Positions 8,200-16,502 are shown, counted from the first letter of the stretch. The stretch: 21,132 nt of DNA from DATMTS01 sp035564555 (GCA_035564555.1 DATMTS010000053.1:1-21132), one strand, 5' to 3'. Notes: generated by a model not told the origin, from the sequence alone. Numbers and translations are program-made.

Positions 8200-9803
8200 G
8201 CACCACAACCACCGCCGAACCCGCGGCGAAGAAGGGTGGCTTCACCGCCGCCGCAGCGACCTACATCGAAGAGCGCACGAGCATCTCCGGGGTCGTCAAG
8301 GAATTCGGGCGAAAGATCTTCCCCGATCACTGGTCGTTCCTGCTCGGCGAGGTAGCGCTTTACAGCTTCGTCGTCATCCTGATCTCCGGCACCTTCCTGA
8401 CCTTCTTCTTCCAGGCATCCATGGCGCAGGTGGTCTACCACGGCTCCTGGGTACCGCTGAAGGGCATCCAGATGTCGGCGGCGATGAACTCGACGCTGAA
8501 CATCTCGTTCGACGTGCGCGGTGGCCTGCTGATGAGGCAGATCCACCACTGGGCGGCGCTGCTGTTCGTCGCCTCAATCGGCCTGCACATGCTGCGCATC
8601 TTCTTCACCGGTGCGTTCCGCAAGCCGCGCGAACTGAACTGGGTGATCGGGTTCACGCTCTGGATTCTGGCGATGGCCGAGGGCTTCACCGGCTACTCGC
8701 TGCCCGACGACCTGCTCTCCGGCAACGGCCTGCGGATCATCGACGGCATGGTCAAGGGACTGCCGATCATCGGCACCTGGACCTCGTTCCTGGTGTTCGG
8801 CGGCGAGTTCCCGGGCACCGCGATCGTGGGGCGTCTCTACACCCTGCACATCCTGCTGCTGCCCGCCCTGGTCGTCGCGCTCATCGCGATCCACCTGGTG
8901 TTCGTCGTGGTGCACAAGCACACCCAATATGCGGGCCCGGGCCACACACAGGCGAACGTGGTGGGCTACCCGATCCTTCCGGTGTATGCCGCGAAGGCCG
9001 GCGGCTTCTTCTTCATCGTGTTCGGTGTCATCGCACTGATGGCCTCGTTCTTCACGATCAACCCGATCTGGGTATACGGGCCGTATGACCCCTCGCCGAT
9101 CTCGGCTGGAACGCAACCCGACTGGTACATCGGCTTCGCTGACGGAGCGCTGCGCCTGGCGCCCTCGCATTGGGAGATCTTCGCGCTCGGACACACCTGG
9201 TCGTTCAACATCATCGTTCCCGTGGTGGTGCTCGGTCTGTTCATCGTCGCGGTGGTCGCCTACCCGTTCATCGAGGCGTGGGTCACCGGAGACAAGCGCG
9301 AGCATCACATCCTCGACCGACCGCGCAACCAGGCGACCCGCACGGCCATCGGCGCCGCAGGTGTCACCTTCTACGCCGTGCTCTGGGCGGCGGCCAGCTC
9401 GGACATCATCGCCACCCACTTCTTCCTCACGGTCGAGGGCGTCACCTGGATCCTGCAGTACGGCCTCATCATCTTCCCGATCATCGCGTACTTCGTGACG
9501 AAGCGCGTGTGCATCGCTTTGCAGAAGAAGGACCGTTCGATCGCGTTGCACGGTTATGAATCCGGTCGCATCGTGAAGTTGCCCGGCGGCGAGTTCATCG
9601 AGGTGCACGAGCAGCTCAGCGAATACGAGCGCTGGCGTCTGGTGAGCTACGACACCTACCGTCCGCTCATGCTTCGTCCGAATTCTCGAGGCAAGATCAC
9701 CGGTGCGGCTCGAATGCGCGCGGCGCTGTCGCACTGGTTCTTCGAAGACCGGCTCGAACCGTTGAACCAGGGCGAACTGGAAAGCGGCCACGGCTCGCAC
9801 TGA
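8196..9803 (+). CDS. qcrB: cytochrome b subunit of the menaquinol:cytochrome c reductase
   Basis: QcrB (535 residues) holds the two b hemes and both quinone sites. The heme ligand pairs are H117/H131 (in QIHHWAALLF and GLHMLRIF) and H218/H233 (in YTLHILLLP and AIHLVFVV). The spacings of 14 and 15 match the cytochrome b6-like arrangement. The Qo-site motif is PDWY (308-311), the usual actinobacterial form of PEWY. After the last helices a hydrophilic extension of about 100 residues follows (from about 430), also typical of Actinobacteria. This subunit is the target of Q203-type inhibitors in mycobacteria. It overlaps qcrA by ATGA, and the methyltransferase gene begins 26 bp downstream. Confidence 0.96.
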   Translation: MSTTTTAEPAAKKGGFTAAAATYIEERTSISGVVKEFGRKIFPDHWSFLLGEVALYSFVVILISGTFLTFFFQASMAQVVYHGSWVPLKGIQMSAAMNSTLNISFDVRGGLLMRQIHHWAALLFVASIGLHMLRIFFTGAFRKPRELNWVIGFTLWILAMAEGFTGYSLPDDLLSGNGLRIIDGMVKGLPIIGTWTSFLVFGGEFPGTAIVGRLYTLHILLLPALVVALIAIHLVFVVVHKHTQYAGPGHTQANVVGYPILPVYAAKAGGFFFIVFGVIALMASFFTINPIWVYGPYDPSPISAGTQPDWYIGFADGALRLAPSHWEIFALGHTWSFNIIVPVVVLGLFIVAVVAYPFIEAWVTGDKREHHILDRPRNQATRTAIGAAGVTFYAVLWAAASSDIIATHFFLTVEGVTWILQYGLIIFPIIAYFVTKRVCIALQKKDRSIALHGYESGRIVKLPGGEFIEVHEQLSEYERWRLVSYDTYRPLMLRPNSRGKITGAARMRAALSHWFFEDRLEPLNQGELESGHGSH

Positions 9804-9829
9804 ACACTTCTCTGACGGATCGGGCATCG

Positions 9830-10642
9830 ATGTCCACGCACACTCTTGCAGCGTGGCTTCGGTGCCCGATTTGTTCGTCCCCGTTGTCGGCGAAAGACGA
9901 CTTCGTGCTCGGCTGCAATGAAGATCATCGGTTCGACGCCAACAAGCGCGGCTACATCAGCCTGTTGCCCACGCGCTCCAGGCTGGTCGGCGACGATGAG
10001 GCGATGCTCGCGCATCGCGCCGCAGTGCTCGACAGCGGCGCGTACGCCCCGATAACAGCAGCCATCGGCCGTGTGTGCCCCGCCGAGGCGATGCGCGTGC
10101 TGGATGCAGGCTGCGGCACTGGGCACTACCTTCGCGCGGTGCTCGCCGACCGTCCCGAAGCGCGAGGACTCGCGATGGACCTCTCCCCCGCTGCCGTGCG
10201 ACTTGCGGTGCGTGGAGAACCGCGAATCGACGGCCTCGTCGCCGACACCTGGAATGCCCTGCCGATCCGCGACGCCGTCTGCGAGGTGGTGCTGAACGTG
10301 TTCGCACCCCGCAATGTCGTCGACTTCCATCGGCTGTTGCGCGTCGCCGGCGTGCTGCTGGTCGTGGTGCCACAGCCCGACCATCTCAACGAATTGCGCA
10401 GCGGCAGCGCCTTGCTCGATGTGCCAGCCGATAAGGCCGAGACGCTCACGGAACAGCTGCGGCCTTCATTCACGCTGGAACACCGGGAACCCGTCCGTTA
10501 CGAGCTGCCTCTGACTGGCGGTCTTGCGCACCACCTAGTGGCGATGGGGCCCGCGGCGCGTCATGCCGGTTCCGGCCGGCGCCAAGCGACGCCGGAATCG
10601 GCCACCGTCGCCGTCGACGTGCTGTGTTTCGTTCGCGGCTGA
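9830..10642 (+). CDS. RlmA-family 23S rRNA (guanine-N1)-methyltransferase
   Basis: This 270-residue protein resembles RlmA(I)/RlmA(II) enzymes, which methylate N1 of G745 or G748 in 23S rRNA helix 35. An N-terminal zinc site is formed by C12, C15, C29 and H33 (RCPIC, then LGCNEDH). The family block FDANKRGYISLLP follows. The SAM-binding motif LDAGCGTG spans 91-98. The late NVFAPRNVVDFHRLL segment matches the post-motif region of the family. TlrB-type members give tylosin or mycinamicin resistance, but a housekeeping role is more likely here. It lies 26 bp behind qcrB on the same strand with no terminator between, so it may be transcribed with the respiratory operon. Position specificity (745 or 748) cannot be told from sequence alone. 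Confidence 0.85.
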   Translation: MSTHTLAAWLRCPICSSPLSAKDDFVLGCNEDHRFDANKRGYISLLPTRSRLVGDDEAMLAHRAAVLDSGAYAPITAAIGRVCPAEAMRVLDAGCGTGHYLRAVLADRPEARGLAMDLSPAAVRLAVRGEPRIDGLVADTWNALPIRDAVCEVVLNVFAPRNVVDFHRLLRVAGVLLVVVPQPDHLNELRSGSALLDVPADKAETLTEQLRPSFTLEHREPVRYELPLTGGLAHHLVAMGPAARHAGSGRRQATPESATVAVDVLCFVRG

Positions 10643-10687
10643 GCGCTGCGGCAGAGCACGCCCTGCGGCATCACGCTGGAAACGACG

Positions 10688-10716
10688 GATGCCCCGGGTC
10701 ACAGACCCGGGGCATC
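10688..10716. terminator. bidirectional hairpin between the methyltransferase gene and ctaF
   Basis: A perfect 13-bp stem, GATGCCCCGGGTC paired with GACCCGGGGCATC, surrounds a 3-nt ACA loop. It sits between two convergent genes, 45 nt after one stop and 13 nt before the other. Neither side has a long T-run. In high-GC actinobacteria such GC-rich stems are commonly taken as terminators, and the symmetry would serve both directions. Confidence 0.75.
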
Positions 10717-10729
10717 CCATGATGATCGA

Positions 10730-11152
10730 TCAGCGGGCGAAGTACCCGCGGTAGTACTCGTACACCCAGCCGACGAGGCTCACGAAGCTCAGCCCGGCAC
10801 CGATGAAGCAGATCCAGAATCCGACGGCGAGGCCGAGCGCGAAGACCGCAACTCCACCGCCGAGCATGAACGGCCACCAGCTCCACGGGCTGAAATGACC
10901 GAGTTCCGGATCACCGTCGTCGATGTTTCCGTCGAGACGGTCCTCGGGCAGCTCGCCGCCCTGTGCGGAATGCGAACGCTGCAGGAAGAACGCGAGAAAC
11001 GCGCCGAGAACCGCGGTGAGCGTGAGAGCGACGGTGCCGACCGGCTCAAGACGGTGGCCCGGGTAGTAGTACCACGACCACACCGTGTAGAGGACGGCGG
11101 AGACCGCGAAGAACGCTGTGATGACCCAGAAGAGGATTGCGCTGGTCTTCAT
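10730..11152 (-). CDS. ctaF: cytochrome c oxidase subunit IV, actinobacterial type
   Basis: CtaF (140 residues) is the small actinobacterial fourth subunit of the aa3 oxidase. Four membrane helices are visible, at about 5-27, 38-58, 92-113 and 114-131. They are joined by an acidic loop (GELPEDRLDGNIDDGDPELG, about 66-85). The WSWWPFMLGGGVAVFALGLAVG segment and the YEYYRGYFAR end are family hallmarks. Only one base separates the ctaD stop from this ATG (TGA-G-ATG), so translation is very probably coupled. A strong hairpin lies 13 bp after its stop. In this class of organism the subunit helps hold the bcc-aa3 supercomplex together. Confidence 0.94.
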   Translation of the reverse strand: MKTSAILFWVITAFFAVSAVLYTVWSWYYYPGHRLEPVGTVALTLTAVLGAFLAFFLQRSHSAQGGELPEDRLDGNIDDGDPELGHFSPWSWWPFMLGGGVAVFALGLAVGFWICFIGAGLSFVSLVGWVYEYYRGYFAR

Positions 11153-11153
11153 C

Positions 11154-12908
11154 TCACTTCACCTTCTGGTCTGCGACGTCCAGCGTCGGCGCTTCGGGTG
11201 CGTCTTTGCCCGGGCCGATTCCGACCGGCAGACCCGCCTCCGGGTGGTTCAGGTCGAAGGCCGGCGATTCACTGCGGATGCGCGGGATCGACGTGAAGTT
11301 GTGCCGCGGCGGCGGGCAGCTCGTCGCCCATTCCAGCGAGCGACCGTAACCCCACGGGTCGTTGACGGTGACCCGTGCGCCGCTGCGCGCGGTGATGTAC
11401 ACGTTCAGGAGGAACGGGATCATCGAGATGGCCAGCAGGGATGCGCCGATCGTGGAGAGCTGGTTCATCCAGGTGAAGCCTGAGTCGGGCGAATACGTGT
11501 AGTAGCGACGGGGCATGCCGATCACGCCGAGCCAGTGCTGGATCAGGAACGTGGTGTGGAAGCCGATGAACAGCAACCAGAAGTGCCACTTGCCCAGCCG
11601 TTCGTTGAGCATCTTGCCGGTCCACTTCGGCCACCAGAAGTAGAACCCGCTGAACATTGCGAACACCACCGTGCCGAACACCACGTAATGGAAGTGCGCC
11701 ACCACGAAGTAGGTGTCCGAGACATGGAAGTCCAGCGGAGGCGAGGCCAGGATCACCCCGGTCAGTCCTCCGAAGGTGAAGGTCACCAGGAAGCCGATCG
11801 CCCACAGCAGCGGTGTCTCGAAGGTCAGCGAGCCGCGCCACATCGTGCCCAGCCAGTTGAAGATCTTCACCCCGGTCGGCACCGCGATGAGCATGGTCAT
11901 GAGCGAGAAGAACGGCAGCAGCACAGCGCCGGTGACATACATGTGGTGCGCCCACACGGTCACCGAAAGGGCCGCGATCGAGATCGTCGCGTACACCAGG
12001 GTCTTGTAACCGAACACCGGCTTGCGGCTGAAGACGGGGAACACCTCCGAGACGATGCCGAAGAACGGCAACGCGATGATGTACACCTCCGGATGCCCGA
12101 AGAACCAGAACAGGTGCTCCCAGAGCAGGGCTCCTCCGGTCGCTGCGTCGAAGATGTGCGCACCGAAGATGCGGTCGGCTCCTGCCGCGAAGATGGCGGC
12201 GGCGAGCACCGGGAACGCCATCAGCACCAGGATCGAGGTCACCAAGGCGTTCCAGGTGAAGATCGGCATGCGGAACATGGTCATGCCCGGGGCCCGCAAC
12301 GTGATGATGGTCGTGATGAAGTTCACCGCGCCGAGAATCGTGCCGAAACCGCTGATGCCCAGACCGAAGAACCAGAGGTTTCCGCCGATTCCCGGAGAGA
12401 ACGTCGTCGACGCCAACGGCTGGTATGCGAACCAGCCGAACGATGCGGCGCCCTGCGGGGTGAGGAACCCCGCGACCGCGATCAACGAACCGAAATTGTA
12501 AAGCCAGTACGCGAAAGCGTTCAGCCGCGGGAAGGCGACATCCGGCGCGCCGATCTGCAGGGGCATCAGCACGTTGGTGAAACCGGCGAACAACGGAGTG
12601 GCGAACATCAGCAGCATGATCGTGCCGTGCATCGTGAACAGCTGGTTGTACTGCTCACGCGTGCCGACGACGGTCAGGCCCGGTTCGAACAGCTGCGCGC
12701 GGATGATCAGCGCCATCACGCCGCCGATGCAGAAGTAGACGAACGAGGTGATCAGGTACATGTACCCGATGGTCTTGTGGTCGGTGGAGGTGATCCAGTT
12801 GACCATGATGTTGCCCTTGCGGTGCACGCTGGGTGCGCCGAAAGGCGCGGCGGGCCTCGGGGTGGGCGCTGACGCGGTAGGCGCTGCGGGTGCGGTCGTG
12901 GTGCTCAT
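11154..12908 (-). CDS. ctaD: cytochrome c oxidase subunit I
   Basis: CtaD (584 residues) is the catalytic subunit that reduces oxygen at the heme a3-CuB site. Predicted ligands are H94 and H407 for heme a, H405 for heme a3, and H272, H321 and H322 for CuB. The H272-Y276 crosslink pair lies in GHPEVYI. E274 is the D-channel glutamate and K348 in TGVKIFNW the K-channel lysine, so this is an A-type oxidase. About twelve helices are present. The N-terminal 30 residues are rich in Ala, Pro and Thr, and a cytoplasmic tail of about 60 residues follows the last helix. AAAGGG precedes ATG 12908. It is the middle gene of ctaC-ctaD-ctaF with 13-bp and 1-bp gaps. Confidence 0.97.
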   Translation of the reverse strand: MSTTTAPAAPTASAPTPRPAAPFGAPSVHRKGNIMVNWITSTDHKTIGYMYLITSFVYFCIGGVMALIIRAQLFEPGLTVVGTREQYNQLFTMHGTIMLLMFATPLFAGFTNVLMPLQIGAPDVAFPRLNAFAYWLYNFGSLIAVAGFLTPQGAASFGWFAYQPLASTTFSPGIGGNLWFFGLGISGFGTILGAVNFITTIITLRAPGMTMFRMPIFTWNALVTSILVLMAFPVLAAAIFAAGADRIFGAHIFDAATGGALLWEHLFWFFGHPEVYIIALPFFGIVSEVFPVFSRKPVFGYKTLVYATISIAALSVTVWAHHMYVTGAVLLPFFSLMTMLIAVPTGVKIFNWLGTMWRGSLTFETPLLWAIGFLVTFTFGGLTGVILASPPLDFHVSDTYFVVAHFHYVVFGTVVFAMFSGFYFWWPKWTGKMLNERLGKWHFWLLFIGFHTTFLIQHWLGVIGMPRRYYTYSPDSGFTWMNQLSTIGASLLAISMIPFLLNVYITARSGARVTVNDPWGYGRSLEWATSCPPPRHNFTSIPRIRSESPAFDLNHPEAGLPVGIGPGKDAPEAPTLDVADQKVK

Positions 12909-12921
12909 TTCTGCGTGCCCT

Positions 12922-13803
12922 TTACTCGTTCGACTTCGGAGCGTCGGTGCTCGGCTGGTTCAGGTTGCGGTTGTAGTCCGACCCGAGCTTGCCGGCGTAC
13001 CCCTTCGACTTCAGATCGGCGATGTGCGCCTGGTAGTCGGCCTCCGAGACCACTTTCACGTTGAACAGCATCGCCGAGTGATATTCGCCGCACAGCTCGG
13101 CGCATTCGCCGATGTAGGTGCCGGTGCGCTCCGGCTTCAGCCACATGTAGTTGGTGTGCCCCGGGATCACGTCTTTCTTGTAGAGGAACGCGGGGACCCA
13201 GAACGAGTGGATGACGTCACGCGAGTCGAGTTGGATCGTGATCTTCTTGTCCACCGGCAGATACAACGTCGGGATCTTCGATTCGACGACGGTTCCGGCG
13301 GGCGCGCCCGCGGCGGCCTGGGCCTGCACTCCCGGGTCGTATGCGCCATCGCTGAGGTAGTTGAAGTCCCACGCCCACTGCTTGCCGTAGACCTGGATCT
13401 TCACGTCAGGGTTCTTCCAGGCGGTCTCGATCGCATCCTGGTCGCGGGCGGTGAACGAGAAGAAACCGATGATCAGGATCAGCGGAACGACCGTGTAGAA
13501 GATCTCGATCGGCATGTTGTACCGCAGCTGGGCCGGCAGACCGCTCTGCCCCTTGCGGCGACGGTAGACGATGACCGTCCAGATCAGCAGCAGCCACACG
13601 ATGAGACCGACGATCAGCAGAACGATCCAGCTGGTCACCCAGAGGCCCGAGACCCGCTCGGTGTGGTTGGTGACGGGCTTTTCTCCGGCTACGAATCCGG
13701 GCAGGAATCCGTGCAACTGGGACTGCGTGCAACCCGCCAACGCAAGAGCGAGAGCCGCTGCGATCGGAATTGCAGCCCATCGAAGTCGACGATTATGGCG
13801 CAC
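12922..13803 (-). CDS. ctaC: cytochrome c oxidase subunit II (CuA subunit, lipoprotein)
   Basis: CtaC (293 residues) accepts electrons from QcrC at its binuclear CuA centre. An N-terminal signal ends in the lipobox ALAGC with C25 as the lipidated cysteine. Two membrane helices follow, at about 55-79 and 101-118. The CuA ligands are all present: H199 in DVIHSFWVP, then C234, E236, C238, H242 and M245 in GECAELCGEYHSAM. The conserved aromatic stretch WAWDFNY (143-149) provides the electron entry patch. The start is GTG 13803 with AAAGGT five nt upstream. The 5' leader holds an inverted repeat at 13830-13846. It is the first gene of ctaC-ctaD-ctaF. Confidence 0.96.
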   Translation of the reverse strand: MRHNRRLRWAAIPIAAALALALAGCTQSQLHGFLPGFVAGEKPVTNHTERVSGLWVTSWIVLLIVGLIVWLLLIWTVIVYRRRKGQSGLPAQLRYNMPIEIFYTVVPLILIIGFFSFTARDQDAIETAWKNPDVKIQVYGKQWAWDFNYLSDGAYDPGVQAQAAAGAPAGTVVESKIPTLYLPVDKKITIQLDSRDVIHSFWVPAFLYKKDVIPGHTNYMWLKPERTGTYIGECAELCGEYHSAMLFNVKVVSEADYQAHIADLKSKGYAGKLGSDYNRNLNQPSTDAPKSNE

Positions 13804-13829
13804 CGGTGACCTTTCGAGTAAACCGTGAA

Positions 13830-13846
13830 CAGTTCGCGCGGAACTG
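13830..13846. repeat. inverted repeat in the ctaC leader
   Basis: CAGTTC and GAACTG form a perfect 6-bp inverted repeat around a 5-nt GC core. It lies 27 nt upstream of the ctaC GTG. A TAGGCT on the minus strand at 13863-13868 could be the -10 element, which would place the repeat in the 5' untranslated leader. It could be an operator or a small RNA hairpin. Chance occurrence is not excluded. Confidence 0.4.
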
Positions 13847-13925
13847 CGACTGACCTTCGCCTAGCCTACTGCCATCGGAGCCGCGCTCATACGCCACCGG
13901 GCGCGTGCCGGGCCCCTGACGGCGC

Positions 13926-13953
13926 AAAAAAGGCCGGCTCATCGGCCGGCCTT
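13926..13953 (-). terminator. intrinsic terminator of the erpA gene
   Basis: Read on the minus strand, a perfect 9-bp stem (AAGGCCGGC paired with GCCGGCCTT, 6-nt loop) is followed by a T-run of six. It begins 16 bp after the erpA stop codon. This is the only textbook rho-independent terminator in the window, and it isolates erpA from the ctaC promoter region downstream. Confidence 0.88.
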
Positions 13954-13969
13954 CTTCGCGATTCCGTGT

Positions 13970-14326
13970 TCAGTGGAAGCTGTCTCCGCATGCGCAACTA
14001 CCTGCCGCATTCGGGTTGTCGATGGTGAATCCCTGCTTCTGGATGCTGTCTTCGAAATCGATGCTGGCGCCGTCGAGGTAGGGCACGCTCATCTTGTCAA
14101 CGATGACCTCGACCCCGTCGAAATCGACCGCCGCGTCTCCGTCGAGGAAGCGCTCGTCGAAGTACAGCTGATAGATCAGACCGGAGCAGCCGCCGGGCTG
14201 CACGGCCACCCGCAGCCGTAGGTCGTCTCGGCCCTCCTGCTCCAGCAGGGCGCGCACCTTCGCGGCGGCGTTCTCGCTGAGGGAGACGCCGTGCGCCTTC
14301 GTCTCGGTCAATGTGGTGTCGCTCAT
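13970..14326 (-). CDS. erpA: iron-sulfur cluster insertion protein ErpA (A-type carrier)
   Basis: This 118-residue protein is an A-type Fe-S carrier, which delivers clusters to apo-proteins. The three cysteines of the family are conserved: C47 in QPGGCSGL, and C111 and C113 in GSCACGDSFH. The fold signature LRVAVQPGGCSGLIYQLYFDE is intact and the length is typical. GAGGAAAGCG just before ATG 14326 provides a good ribosome binding site. A TAGAAT on the minus strand at 14367-14372 is a plausible -10 element. The gene stands alone between the dipeptidase gene and a strong terminator. Likely clients in Actinobacteria include the Rieske protein encoded nearby, but this is inference. Confidence 0.9.
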   Translation of the reverse strand: MSDTTLTETKAHGVSLSENAAAKVRALLEQEGRDDLRLRVAVQPGGCSGLIYQLYFDERFLDGDAAVDFDGVEVIVDKMSVPYLDGASIDFEDSIQKQGFTIDNPNAAGSCACGDSFH

Positions 14327-14366
14327 CGCTTTCCTCGCTTCGCTCGATGATGCACGTCTGGATCGG

Positions 14367-14372
14367 ATTCTA
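14367..14372 (-). promoter_or_regulatory. putative -10 element for erpA
   Basis: TAGAAT on the minus strand lies 40 nt before the erpA ATG, leaving about 34 nt of leader with a GAGGA ribosome binding site. No convincing -35 is seen at normal spacing. The 14327-14429 gap holds no other gene. Confidence 0.35.
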
Positions 14373-14429
14373 CAGGCGGCAACAGAGTGCCGGCCGGGAA
14401 CATTCCCGCAAGCGTCGCCGGGGCGGCGA

Positions 14430-15851
14430 TCAGGCCGTGCGGTCGTTGAGCCGCGCGAGCAACAGTGCTTCGCTGAGCACGGCGCGCTTGAACACGCCGA
14501 GGTGGAGCGACTCGTTCGGGCTGTGTGCTCGGGTGTCCGGGTCTTCCACGCCGGTCACCAGGATCTGGGCGTCGGGGAACACGCGGACCAGGTCGGCGAT
14601 GAACGGGATCGAGCCGCCGATGCCGGTCTCCACGGGATTCGCGCCCCAGGCATCCGCCATGGCCCGCTTCACCTCCTCGACCGCCCATCCGCTGGTGTCG
14701 ACCAGGAACGGGTCGCCCTGGTCGACGCCGTCGATCTCGAGTTGAGCGCCGAACGGCGCGTTGTCACGCAGGTGCTTCTCGATGGCCACGAACGCATCCG
14801 AGGCGCGCTGGCCCGGTGCTACGCGGGCACTGAGGCGCACGGAAACGGACGGAGCCAGCGTGTTCGAGGCGTTGGCCACGCTAGGTGCGTCGATCCCGGT
14901 GACCGTGATCGACGGCTGCGACCACAGGCGGGACAGCAACGGGCCGTGCCCGATCAGGCGCGCGCCGTCGAGCAGCGCGGCCTCCTGCATCAATCGCTCC
15001 TCGTCGTAGTCGGGCACCGGCGCATCGTGGGAGGTGAGGCCGTCGACGGCAACGGATCCGTCCGCCTCGTGCAGCGTCGCAAGCAGCCGGATCGTCGCCA
15101 GCATGGCATCCGGTGCCGCCCCGCCGTACATGCCCGAATGCGAGGCGTGGGCGAGCGTGCGCACCGTGAGCCGGAATGTCACGTTTCCGCGCAGCGCCAC
15201 GGTCAGCGCGGGGGTGTCGACGTCCCAGTTGTCGGAGTCGGCGACGACGATCACGTCGGCGGCGAGCACGTCGGCGTGCTGCTGCAGGAAGTTCGCGAAC
15301 GAGCGGGAGCCGGACTCCTCCTCGCCCTCGATGAAGACGACGATGCCCAGGTCGAGTTCGTCTCCGAACACGGCTGCGACCGCGCGCAGTGCGGCGACGT
15401 GGGCCATCACCCCCGCCTTGTCGTCCGCCGCCCCGCGACCGTAGAGCCTGTCGCCGTCGACCACGGGCTCGAACGGAGCCGTTGCCCAGTCCTCGTCCTT
15501 GCCGGGCGGCTGAACGTCGTGGTGCGCGTAGAGCATGATCGTAGGGCGGCCGTTCTTCGCCGCCCGCGAGGCGAGCACGGCCGGCTGGCCGAGGGTGCCG
15601 TCGCCGATCGGAGCACGGCTGATCCGCACCTCGTCGAAGAGCCCGGTGCTTCGCACCAGGGCCGCTACGGCCTCCGCGCTGGCGGCGACCTGCGCGGGAT
15701 CGAACGCGGCCGATGAGACCGACGGAATCCGAATCAGCGAGCCGAGGTCGGCGATCGCCGATGGCAGTCCCTCTGCGACGGCTCGCGAGACGTCGTCGGT
15801 CGCCGTCTGCGGAGGTTCTGTCGTCTGCGGATGCTGAGGGGTATCGGTCAT
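14430..15851 (-). CDS. M20 family dipeptidase
   Basis: This 473-residue protein is an M20 zinc metallopeptidase of the dipeptidase (PepV/CNDP-like) branch, which cleaves dipeptides or short peptides in the cytosol. Metal and catalytic residues are recognisable: H110 and D112 in YAHHDVQP, D143 in GRGAADDKAG, base E177 and metal ligand E178 in IEGEEESGS, D205 in VADSDNW, and H443 in HSPNES. The dimerisation (lid) domain sits at about 215-335. No signal peptide is seen. The first 20 residues are low-complexity. ATG 15851 lacks a Shine-Dalgarno sequence but has TAAGAT 7 nt upstream, suggesting a leaderless start. It is divergent from the DUF3043 gene across 38 bp. Confidence 0.92.
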   Translation of the reverse strand: MTDTPQHPQTTEPPQTATDDVSRAVAEGLPSAIADLGSLIRIPSVSSAAFDPAQVAASAEAVAALVRSTGLFDEVRISRAPIGDGTLGQPAVLASRAAKNGRPTIMLYAHHDVQPPGKDEDWATAPFEPVVDGDRLYGRGAADDKAGVMAHVAALRAVAAVFGDELDLGIVVFIEGEEESGSRSFANFLQQHADVLAADVIVVADSDNWDVDTPALTVALRGNVTFRLTVRTLAHASHSGMYGGAAPDAMLATIRLLATLHEADGSVAVDGLTSHDAPVPDYDEERLMQEAALLDGARLIGHGPLLSRLWSQPSITVTGIDAPSVANASNTLAPSVSVRLSARVAPGQRASDAFVAIEKHLRDNAPFGAQLEIDGVDQGDPFLVDTSGWAVEEVKRAMADAWGANPVETGIGGSIPFIADLVRVFPDAQILVTGVEDPDTRAHSPNESLHLGVFKRAVLSEALLLARLNDRTA

Positions 15852-15856
15852 GCAGG

Positions 15857-15864
15857 TAATCTTA
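15857..15864. promoter_or_regulatory. overlapping divergent -10 elements (dipeptidase / DUF3043 gene)
   Basis: The 8-nt TAATCTTA holds a plus-strand TAATCT (15857-15862) and a minus-strand TAAGAT (15859-15864), overlapping by 4 bp. The minus hexamer lies 7 nt before the dipeptidase ATG. The plus hexamer would start a transcript near 15869, upstream of a GAGGA ribosome binding site (15879-15883) for GTG 15890. One site may serve both genes, with RNA polymerase choosing a direction. Confidence 0.5.
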
Positions 15865-15889
15865 AGCAGACAAGACGCGAGGATTCACT

Positions 15890-16495
15890 GTGCCCAAACG
15901 ACCGACGACGCCCGATGCCGCCAATGCGGATGCGGCGCCGAACCACGACGAGACTCCCGAAGAGAAGGCCGAGCGGCTGGCGGGCAAGGGGCGCCCGACT
16001 CCGACCCGCAAAGAGCGTGAGGCTGCACGCAAGCGTCCGCTGGTGCCCGCGGATCGCAAGGAGGCGGCACGTCAGTACCGCACGAAGAATGCCGACGCGC
16101 GAGAGAGGGCGCGGGCCGGGATGGCCGCAGGCGAGGATCGCTACCTCACTGCACGCGACAAGGGCCCGCAGCGCCGCTACGTACGCGACTACGTCGATGC
16201 GCGATTCAACATCGGCGAGTACATGATCCCCGTGATGCTGATCGTTCTCGTGCTCTCGTTCATCCCGATTCCGCAGACCCAGCTGTACGGCATCGTCGTG
16301 CTCTGGGCGTTCTTCATCATCGCGGTGATCGACTGCATCGTGTTGTCCTTCCGGGTTCAGCGCAAGGTCGCGGAGAAATTCGGGCAGTCGCATGTGGAAC
16401 GCGGGCTGCGCTGGTATGCCGCGATGCGCGCGCTGCAGTTGCGGATGATCCGGTTGCCCAAGCCGCAGGTGAAGCGCGGCCGGTTCCCGGTCTGA
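15890..16495 (+). CDS. DUF3043 family membrane protein
   Basis: This 201-residue actinobacterial protein has no established function. The first 100 residues are hydrophilic and strongly charged, with the family block GKGRPTPTRKEREAARKRPL (32-51). Two membrane helices follow at about 111-127 and 132-154. A basic C-terminal tail ends in KPQVKRGRFPV. Both termini are predicted cytoplasmic. The GTG start at 15890 is supported by GAGGA six nt upstream. Only 7 bp separate its stop from the RNase HI fusion gene, so the two form an operon. It may be a membrane-bound adaptor, but nothing in the sequence shows this. Confidence 0.88.
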   Translation: MPKRPTTPDAANADAAPNHDETPEEKAERLAGKGRPTPTRKEREAARKRPLVPADRKEAARQYRTKNADARERARAGMAAGEDRYLTARDKGPQRRYVRDYVDARFNIGEYMIPVMLIVLVLSFIPIPQTQLYGIVVLWAFFIIAVIDCIVLSFRVQRKVAEKFGQSHVERGLRWYAAMRALQLRMIRLPKPQVKRGRFPV

Positions 16496-16502
16496 TCCCC
16501 CG

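Noticed and set aside
11535..12872. Plus-strand 445-codon frame opposite ctaD
   Set aside because: It is antisense to an unmistakable oxidase subunit I and is a His/Arg/Glu/Gln-rich shadow of its hydrophobic codons.
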